Shown: positions 1 through 3,593 of the stretch, piece by piece
Position numbering within the stretch: the stretch's first letter is position 1
Layout of the letters: every line of letters begins with the position of its first letter
Source: Friedmanniella sp.
GTDB lineage: Bacteria > Actinomycetota > Actinomycetes > Propionibacteriales > Propionibacteriaceae
Assembly (NCBI GenBank): GCA_025964935.1
Contig: JAOPXW010000364.1
Coordinates: 1-5,301 of the forward strand
DNA length: 5,301 nt
Direction of reading: 5' to 3'
The notes under the pieces: generated by a model
Told to the model about the DNA's origin: nothing
Databases searched by the model: none
The model's input: the letters and a program-made list of their open reading frames with translations, nothing else
Made by a program: the position numbers and the translations under genes

Positions 1-127
1 CGTTGGCCAGCGCCTCGGTGCCGTCGAGCTCGTCGATCCCCGGCTCCGGCCCGGCCCCGACCGGCCCTGACCCGACCGGGTCGGCCGCGGGGCTGGCGGG
101 CGACGGCACGGGTGGGATGAAGATCAT
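1..127 (-). CDS. N-terminal part of an unrecognised protein, cut by the left edge
   Basis: An open frame starts at the ATG at 127-125 and runs leftward off the window, giving 42 complete codons with no stop. The visible product begins MIFIPPVPSPASPAADPV and continues rich in Pro, Gly and Ala, then turns acidic (GIDELDGTEALAN). This is probably a flexible N-terminal tail before a domain that lies outside the window. No signal peptide, helix or motif allows a family call. The start is supported by a leaderless promoter: a TAGGCT hexamer ends 6 nt before the ATG and a TTGTAT -35 sits 17 bp further upstream. There is no Shine-Dalgarno sequence, as expected for a leaderless message. It is divergent from the DUF2530-like gene, and its promoter contains a MarR/SlyA-type palindrome, so it is probably a regulated gene. 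The function is unknown. Confidence 0.6.
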   Translation of the reverse strand, partial: MIFIPPVPSPASPAADPVGSGPVGAGPEPGIDELDGTEALAN

Positions 128-133
128 GACCCT

Positions 134-162
134 AGCCTAATGTTTAGCAATGCTAAATACAA
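134..162 (-). promoter_or_regulatory. Leaderless sigma-A-type promoter of the leftward partial gene
   Basis: Read on the minus strand, TTGTAT (162-157) is followed by exactly 17 bp and then TAGGCT (139-134). The ATG at 127 begins 6 nt after the hexamer, so the predicted transcription start coincides with the A of the start codon. Spacing and hexamers fit the main actinobacterial vegetative sigma factor. The region is conspicuously AT-rich against its surroundings. Confidence 0.7.
143..157. promoter_or_regulatory. Perfect 15-bp palindrome, candidate MarR/SlyA-type operator
   Basis: TTTAGCA-A-TGCTAAA has two perfect 7-bp arms about one central base. It lies almost exactly in the -35/-10 spacer (140-156) of the leftward promoter, where a bound repressor would exclude RNA polymerase. 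The arms match the published SlyA consensus TTAGCAAGCTAA apart from one extra central base. A MarR-family gene lies about 450 bp away (583-1104), making it the first candidate to bind here. The binding itself is inferred. Confidence 0.6.
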
Positions 163-181
163 GGGCTATGAATCCCGCCGT

Positions 182-199
182 TGGTCGACCGTGGTCGAC
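182..199. repeat. Two direct copies of TGGTCGAC, 10 bp apart
   Basis: TGGTCGAC occurs at 182-189 and again at 192-199, one helical turn apart, so both copies would face the same side of the DNA. Each contains the palindrome GTCGAC. The pair lies just upstream of the expected -35 position of the DUF2530-like gene promoter, a usual place for an activator. In GC-rich DNA this motif can arise by chance. Confidence 0.3.
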
Positions 200-225
200 G
201 AGGTTCGGGCCACTCCCCGGACCCG

Positions 226-237
226 TAGGCTGGGCGC
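226..237 (+). promoter_or_regulatory. -10 element of a leaderless promoter for the DUF2530-like gene
   Basis: TAGGCT at 226-231 is followed by 6 nt and then the ATG at 238, the same geometry as the divergent gene on the other strand. No convincing -35 is visible (GTTCGG at 203-208 would give a 17-bp spacer). There is no Shine-Dalgarno sequence, which supports leaderless translation from 238. Confidence 0.6.
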
Positions 238-579
238 ATGAGCGAGCCCGTCCCGCCCCCGCCCGCGGCCGCGCCGCCGCCGGTCGACGGTGGCGCGGAG
301 CCCGTACGGTCAGCCCCCGAGCCGGGTGAGCAGCACTTCCTGGTCCAGGCCCCGCTGGCCCCGATGGACGCCGACGGGATCGGGCTGGCCGCGGCCGGCA
401 CCGTCCTGTTCGCCCTGGCCTCGGTCCTGCTGGCCCTGTTCCGCCGCTCGCTGACCGAGGCGGGGCACGGCTGGTGGCTGGGCGTGGCCGTCTGCGGCTT
501 CGGTCTGGGGCTGGTGGGCCTGGCCTACTGCCTGTGCCGCCGGACGACCCGCGACCGCCGCGACCCCCGCGTCGGGTAG
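238..579 (+). CDS. Small two-helix membrane protein, DUF2530-like
   Basis: The product has 113 residues. Residues 1-40 are a Pro/Ala-rich, probably cytoplasmic and disordered tail. A first hydrophobic helix spans about 48-68, followed by a short polar loop with GHGWW (76-80). A second glycine-rich helix spans about 79-100 (WWLGVAVCGFGLGLVGLAYC), and the Arg-rich C-terminus (101-111) should stay in the cytoplasm. The PLxPxDxDGIG lead-in, the WW before helix 2 and the Arg cluster after it resemble DUF2530 proteins of actinobacteria, as I remember the family. No biochemical role is known to me. The start follows a leaderless -10 element. The gene converges on the MarR gene with 3 bp between stop codons. 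From memory, DUF2530 genes sit beside MarR genes in mycobacteria as well, so a functional link is possible but unproven. Confidence 0.8.
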   Translation: MSEPVPPPPAAAPPPVDGGAEPVRSAPEPGEQHFLVQAPLAPMDADGIGLAAAGTVLFALASVLLALFRRSLTEAGHGWWLGVAVCGFGLGLVGLAYCLCRRTTRDRRDPRVG

Positions 580-586
580 GACCTAC
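576..586. repeat. 11-bp palindrome joining two convergent stop codons
   Basis: GTAGG-A-CCTAC is perfectly palindromic and contains the TAG stop of the DUF2530-like gene (577-579) and, on the other strand, the TAG stop of the MarR gene (585-583). Its one-base centre is too tight for a good RNA hairpin and there is no T-tract. I see no separate terminator between these convergent genes. Confidence 0.3.
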
Positions 587-1104
587 AGCCCGGCGTCGTC
601 CAGGCCGGAGATGACCTGCTCGAGCAGCTCGGCCAGCTGGTCGACCTGGGGGTCGGTCAGGCTGGCCAGCAGGTCGGACTCGACCAGGTCGGCGTCGCGG
701 ATCGCGGCCACGTAGAGCTGGTAGCCCGCGTCGGAGAGCTGGACCAGCACCCGGGTCCGGTTGGCCGGGTCCTGGTCGCGGCTGACCAGCCCGCGCTCGA
801 CCATCCGGTCCAGGCGGTGGGTCATGGACGAGGGGGCGACGTTGACCGCCGCGGCCAGCTGGCTGGGGGTCATCGGGCCGGTCTCGGCCCCGCGGGCGAG
901 CTCACCCAGCACCGCCCACTCCCCCGACGTCACCCCGAGGTCGGTCAGCTGGTGGTCGTACCACTGGTTGAGGCGGCGGGAGAGCCGGTGCACCGCGGTG
1001 ACGACCCGCTGGACGGACTCGTCCGCCCCGGCCGCGACGTACGCGGCCACCAGGAGCCGGAGCTCGTCGACCTCGCTGAGCTGGTCGGCCGGTCGCTTAG
1101 CCAT
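583..1104 (-). CDS. MarR-family winged-helix transcriptional regulator
   Basis: The product has 173 residues, slightly longer than the usual 140-150. The extra length is an N-terminal helix-rich extension (about 1-30). Helical dimerisation segments lie at about 31-75 and 130-170. The winged helix-turn-helix lies at about 79-126: MTPSQLAAAVNVAPSSMTHRLDR holds the recognition helix and VSRDQDPANRTRVLVQLSDAG forms the wing. The DPANRTR wing (112-118) is the conserved MarR signature, with Asp112 and Arg116 expected to position the wing in the minor groove. It acts as a dimer on palindromic DNA and typically represses efflux, stress or catabolic genes until a small ligand or oxidant releases it. 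No cysteine is present, so thiol-based OhrR-type sensing is unlikely. The gene follows the DUF3027 gene by 36 bp with no obvious promoter or strong ribosome-binding site, suggesting co-transcription. Its likely nearby target is the palindrome at 143-157 (inference). Confidence 0.93.
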   Translation of the reverse strand: MAKRPADQLSEVDELRLLVAAYVAAGADESVQRVVTAVHRLSRRLNQWYDHQLTDLGVTSGEWAVLGELARGAETGPMTPSQLAAAVNVAPSSMTHRLDRMVERGLVSRDQDPANRTRVLVQLSDAGYQLYVAAIRDADLVESDLLASLTDPQVDQLAELLEQVISGLDDAGL

Positions 1105-1140
1105 CCGACGCCCCCACGGACGGGCGGACCCGCAGCGGGC

Positions 1141-1941
1141 TCAGTCGAACAGCGAGATCGGGGCGTCCCACTCGATCGTCTCCCAGACGGGTGCGGGCAG
1201 CTCCTCGGCCCGGTCCTCGGGGCGGACCGCCGAGTGCGCCCCGCAGCCGTGGTCGACACTGACGACCGTCGCGTCCGAGGCCGAGTACGCGTTGGCGCAG
1301 ACCCCGAAGACGGCCCCCATGCTGCCCTGCAGCCGGACGAAGAAGCCGCAGGTCTCGCAGACCCCCGGAGCGAGCTTGGTCATCTGGTTCTCGGGGCCGC
1401 CGTCACCGTGCAGCCACCGCTCGCTGGCCTCGTCGCGGCCGGTGCTGGAGAGGACCCGCTCCCGACCGAGGCCGAGCTCGGCGACGACCGCGCGGGCCAC
1501 CCCGGACTCCACCGGGTCGTCGTCCAGCCCGAGGTCACCGGGGGTGAAGCCGGGCTCCAGCCGCGGGTCGTCCAAGGGGGTCGGCATCAGCAGGCCCGGG
1601 GTCACGTCACCCGGCTCGATCCGCTCCGCCCACGGCACCCAGGGCTGGCCGAGCAGCGCACCCTCACCGGGCAGCAGCACGACCTCGTTGACCGTGACCA
1701 GCTTGGCGCGCGAGGCCCGGACGACCGTCACCGACCAGCGCCAGCCCGCGTAGCCCGGGTGCGGGCAGGCGAACAGGTGGGTGACGACCCGCTCGTCCTC
1801 GGCCACGGCGCCCAGGTGCTCCCCCACACCCATCACGCCGGCGGTCTCGACCGCCGCCTCGCGGGCGAGGTCGACCGCGGCGAGGCAGACGGTGTCGATC
1901 TTGGGCGTACGGGTACGGGTGGACGGGGCCATGGGACTCAT
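1141..1941 (-). CDS. DUF3027-family protein with a C-terminal zinc-ribbon-like Cys/His cluster
   Basis: The product has 266 residues, is soluble, and has no signal peptide or membrane helix. Residues 12-40 form an Ala-rich helix. A conserved-looking core follows, with VVTHLFACPHPGYAGWRW at 52-69 and WVPWAERIEPGD at 101-112 leading into a Pro/Asp-rich stretch near 118-131. The C-terminal part carries CETC (195-198), Cys215, His231, Cys233 and His236. This spacing could bind one zinc ion, though no metal site is proven. The order of motifs fits actinobacterial DUF3027 as I recall it (Rv0877-like), whose function is unknown. ATG 1941 has no Shine-Dalgarno sequence. A second in-frame ATG at 1932 lies 7 nt after CAGAAT (1945-1940), a poor -10-like hexamer, so the protein may start three residues later. 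It lies 57 bp after the cold-shock gene and 36 bp before the MarR gene on the same strand, so an operon is likely. Confidence 0.85.
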   Translation of the reverse strand: MSPMAPSTRTRTPKIDTVCLAAVDLAREAAVETAGVMGVGEHLGAVAEDERVVTHLFACPHPGYAGWRWSVTVVRASRAKLVTVNEVVLLPGEGALLGQPWVPWAERIEPGDVTPGLLMPTPLDDPRLEPGFTPGDLGLDDDPVESGVARAVVAELGLGRERVLSSTGRDEASERWLHGDGGPENQMTKLAPGVCETCGFFVRLQGSMGAVFGVCANAYSASDATVVSVDHGCGAHSAVRPEDRAEELPAPVWETIEWDAPISLFD

Positions 1942-1998
1942 TCTGACAGGAGGGCGGGCGGGGTCCGCGGACGCGGTGCCGGACCTCGGGGGGTCGGG

Positions 1999-2382
1999 CT
2001 AGAGGTCGAGCTCGTCGGCGACGGCGCGCAGCACGCTGGCGATCTTGGGCGCGTTCTTCGGGTCGGGGTGACGACCACGCCGGTAGCCGTTGCCCACTGA
2101 GTCGAGCATCTTGATCAGGTCCTCGACGATGACCGCCATCTGCTCCGGCGCCTTGCGCTGGGCCTTGGACAGCGACGGGGGCGCCTCCACGACGCGGACC
2201 GACAGCGCCTGCTCACCCTTGCGGCCCTCGACGATGCCGAACTCGACCTTCTGGCCGGTCTTGAGAGCGGTCACACCCGGCGGCAGGGCGGTGGCGCGCA
2301 CGTAGACGTCCCCGCCGTCCTCCTTGGTCAGGAAGCCGAAACCCTTCTCGGCGTCGTAGAACCTCACCTTGCCTACAGGCAC
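1999..2382 (-). CDS. Cold-shock domain RNA-binding protein with C-terminal extension
   Basis: The product has 127 residues, against about 67 for classical Csp proteins. Residues 1-65 form the cold-shock OB fold: GKVRFYDAEKGFGFLTKEDG contains RNP1 (KGFGFL, 13-18), followed by RNP2-like VYVRA (26-30) and the VEFGIVEGRKGEQALSVRVV strands. The aromatic residues expected to stack on single-stranded nucleic acid are present, but the usual RNP2 His is Arg here. Residues 80-127 form a charged helical extension (MAVIVEDLIKMLDSV, then ASVLRAVADELDL). This long form is familiar from actinobacteria and resembles mycobacterial Rv0871-type proteins, as I remember them. The likely role is RNA chaperone or transcript binding in the cytoplasm. 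The start is GTG at 2382, preceded by GAGGG 4 nt upstream and by a clear promoter. It probably heads a transcript continuing into DUF3027 and MarR. Confidence 0.95.
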   Translation of the reverse strand: MPVGKVRFYDAEKGFGFLTKEDGGDVYVRATALPPGVTALKTGQKVEFGIVEGRKGEQALSVRVVEAPPSLSKAQRKAPEQMAVIVEDLIKMLDSVGNGYRRGRHPDPKNAPKIASVLRAVADELDL

Positions 2383-2417
2383 AGCACCCTCTTTTGTTCG
2401 TTCACCACTGGAGCCTG

Positions 2418-2435
2418 CTCAGCCTAGCCGCTGAG
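2418..2435. repeat. Inverted repeat over the -10 of the cold-shock promoter
   Basis: CTCAGC (2418-2423) and GCTGAG (2430-2435) are perfect 6-bp arms separated by 6 bp. The -10 hexamer lies inside and across the downstream arm, so a protein bound here would block the promoter. No candidate binder is known, and it may be chance. Confidence 0.35.
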
Positions 2436-2449
2436 GGGGTGCCACCCAA
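2421..2449 (-). promoter_or_regulatory. Promoter of the cold-shock/DUF3027/MarR cluster
   Basis: On the minus strand, TTGGGT (2449-2444) is followed by a 17-bp spacer and TAGGCT (2426-2421). This predicts a start near 2414 and a 5' leader of about 32 nt. The leader ends with GAGGG, 4 nt before the GTG at 2382. Unlike the other TAGGCT promoters in this window it gives a leadered mRNA. Confidence 0.7.
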
Positions 2450-2456
2450 CCACTTC

Positions 2457-2489
2457 CGGACGTCCCCGACCCCGCCCGGAGCACGTCCG
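2457..2489 (-). terminator. Weak GC-rich stem-loop after the LysR gene
   Basis: CGGACGT (2457-2463) can pair with ACGTCCG (2483-2489) across a 19-nt loop, 11 nt past the LysR stop. There is no U-tract, and the left arm is also part of a self-palindrome (GGACGTCC). It may end the LysR transcript before the cold-shock promoter, but the support is thin. Confidence 0.25.
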
Positions 2490-2499
2490 CCCGACCGCC

Positions 2500-3396
2500 T
2501 CAGGAGCGCCGCGCGGGGTCGCCGAAGGTGGCGTGCGGGCCCAGCGGCAGGTTCAGGATGGCCCGGCTCAGGGCCTCGACCGGTTCCCGCGCCGCGCGCG
2601 GGTTGGCCACCAGGGCCATGGCCACGTCGGCCAGGTCGGGCAGGTCGAAGCGGCCACTGAGGTTGCGCAGGTCCCCGGGCACTCGGCTCTGGGCCAGCAC
2701 GCAGATGCCCAGCCCCGCCCGGGCGGCGGCCAGCACGCCGTTGATCTCCCGGGTGTTGCAGGTGATCCGCCAGGTCCGGTGCGCGGCCTCCAGCGCCTCC
2801 AGTGCGGCCGACCGGCTGAAGCTCGGCGCGTGGTAGGTGATGACCGGTACGGGGTGGTCGGGGTCGATCACCGTCCGCTCGAGTCCGACCCACACCAGCC
2901 GGTCGCGGCGGACGAGCTGACCGCGGTCGGCGTCGGCCTCCTGGTTGATGAAGACCAGGTCGAGGTGGTTGCTGGCCAGCCGCCGCAGCAGCACCCCGCT
3001 CTGGGTGACGGTCAGCTCCAGGTTGATCCGGGGGTAGAGCTGGCGGAAGTCGCGCAGGATGGAGGGCAGCTCGCTCAGGGCCAGCTCGTCGGCCGCCCCG
3101 AACCGGAGCCGGCCGCTCATGGCCGACCCGGTGAAGTAGGAGACCGCCTCGTCGTTGGCGGCCAGGATGGTGCGGGCGAAGCCGGCCATCGCCGCCCCGT
3201 TGTCGGTCAGCGAGACCGTCCGGGTGTCGCGGCGGACCAGCTGCCGGCCGGCGGCGTCCTCGAGTCGCCGTACGTGCTGGGAGACCGTCGGCTGACTGAG
3301 CCCGAGCTGGGTCGCGGCCCGGGTGAAGCTGAGCCCGGTGGCCACGGCCAGGAAGGTCCGCAGCAGGACCGGGTCGAAGTTGAGCTCACCGGCCAT
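2500..3396 (-). CDS. LysR-type transcriptional regulator
   Basis: The product has 298 residues, the usual size for the family. The N-terminal winged helix-turn-helix covers about 7-66, with SFTRAATQLGLSQPTVSQHV (23-42) as the core and LVRRDTRTVSLTDNG as the wing. A linker helix follows. From about residue 95 (RLRFGAADELALSELPSILR) comes the periplasmic-binding-protein-like effector domain, with the RD1/RD2 hallmarks LDLVFI and ARAGLGICVLAQ. It should act as a tetramer that binds T-N11-A sites and switches a divergent gene on when it binds a small molecule. The ligand cannot be read from the sequence. I chose ATG 3396 because it has GGAGGT 6 nt upstream and puts the HTH at the normal distance from the N-terminus. 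A longer frame to 3435 adds 13 residues without such a site. It is divergent from the MFS exporter, its probable target. Confidence 0.95.
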   Translation of the reverse strand: MAGELNFDPVLLRTFLAVATGLSFTRAATQLGLSQPTVSQHVRRLEDAAGRQLVRRDTRTVSLTDNGAAMAGFARTILAANDEAVSYFTGSAMSGRLRFGAADELALSELPSILRDFRQLYPRINLELTVTQSGVLLRRLASNHLDLVFINQEADADRGQLVRRDRLVWVGLERTVIDPDHPVPVITYHAPSFSRSAALEALEAAHRTWRITCNTREINGVLAAARAGLGICVLAQSRVPGDLRNLSGRFDLPDLADVAMALVANPRAAREPVEALSRAILNLPLGPHATFGDPARRS

Positions 3397-3441
3397 CGGG
3401 GCACCTCCGGACAGGGGTGTGACCGCCGGCCACACCCGATC

Positions 3442-3456
3442 ATTACGAATCGCAAT
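3442..3456. promoter_or_regulatory. LysR-type T-N11-A box
   Basis: ATTACGAATCGCAAT is a 15-bp palindrome with one mismatched pair and the exact T-N11-A spacing of LysR-family recognition sites. It lies 46 bp upstream of the LysR start codon. It is centred at 3449, about -66 relative to the exporter start predicted from the -10 at 3503-3508, which is the classical position. It sits in an AT-rich island (about 3440-3478) in otherwise GC-rich DNA. The expected binder is the adjacent LysR protein. Confidence 0.65.
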
Positions 3457-3460
3457 ACAA

Positions 3461-3475
3461 GATATAGCCCTTATC
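3461..3475. promoter_or_regulatory. Possible second (activation) half-site for the LysR regulator
   Basis: GATA-TAGCCCT-TATC has 4-bp inverted arms. It is centred at 3468, 19 bp (about two helical turns) from the LysR box and about -47 from the predicted exporter start. LysR tetramers often contact a weaker activation site here. It is a short, degenerate match. Confidence 0.35.
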
Positions 3476-3502
3476 GCTTCGCCTGATGGGTGGCGCTCTG
3501 CC

Positions 3503-3508
3503 TAAGGT
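3503..3508 (+). promoter_or_regulatory. Candidate -10 element of the MFS exporter
   Basis: TAAGGT at 3503-3508 predicts a start near 3515. No good -35 is found at 17-18 bp (TCGCCT at 3479-3484 is poor), which would fit an activator-dependent promoter served by the LysR box. The choice rests on the hexamer and on its spacing to that box. Confidence 0.45.
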
Positions 3509-3536
3509 GAGGGAGCGGGTTCGACGAGGAGCCCCG

Positions 3537-3560
3537 ATGTCCTCGCCGGCGATCCCGTAG
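3537..3560 (+). CDS. Short leader ORF (MSSPAIP) before the MFS exporter
   Basis: ATG at 3537 has GAGGAG (3526-3531) 5 nt upstream, the best ribosome-binding site on this strand in the region, yet it meets TAG after 7 codons. The frame is the same as that of the exporter, whose GTG at 3594 comes 33 nt after the stop. The stop overlaps the left arm of the hairpin at 3559-3580. It may be a leader peptide coupling translation to exporter expression. Alternatively the exporter once started here and has acquired a nonsense codon, or the site is fortuitous. The peptide has no distinctive composition. Confidence 0.4.
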   Translation: MSSPAIP

Positions 3561-3580
3561 GGAGTCCGGACCCACTCCCT
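3559..3580 (+). promoter_or_regulatory. Hairpin in the exporter leader
   Basis: AGGGAGT (3559-3565) and ACTCCCT (3574-3580) form a perfect 7-bp stem with an 8-nt loop, ending 13 nt before the GTG start of the exporter. There is no following U-tract, so it is not a standard intrinsic terminator. Its left arm begins within the leader-ORF stop codon, so a ribosome stopped there would melt it. Confidence 0.45.
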
Positions 3581-3593
3581 GTGCAGAAATCGG

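Noticed and set aside
157..169. ATACAA and AAGGGCTAT also occur, rearranged, near 3455-3472
   Set aside because: Shared 9-mers are expected many times by chance in a window of this size, and order and orientation differ, so it is not evidence for a common operator.
153..401. Minus-strand 82-residue frame over the DUF2530-like gene
   Set aside because: It is antisense to the proline-rich N-terminus, spans the intergenic promoters and shows no start signals.
1963..1972. GTCCGCGGAC palindrome between the cold-shock and DUF3027 genes
   Set aside because: Ten-base GC palindromes are common at this base composition, and the site is not placed at a convincing promoter.
817..2100. Long plus-strand open frame opposite MarR and DUF3027
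   Set aside because: It overlaps two well-supported genes on the other strand. Its translation is Arg/Gly/Asp/Val-rich without domain features, as expected from the antisense of GC-rich coding DNA.
3397..3435. Upstream ATG extending the LysR protein by 13 residues
   Set aside because: ATG 3396 has a consensus GGAGGT at ideal spacing, and homologues begin just before the HTH, so the extension is better read as leader DNA.
2533..3486. Long plus-strand open frame opposite the LysR gene
   Set aside because: It is antisense to a full LysR protein, and its composition (Gly, Gln, Val, Pro) is that of a shadow frame. It has no ribosome-binding site or promoter of its own.
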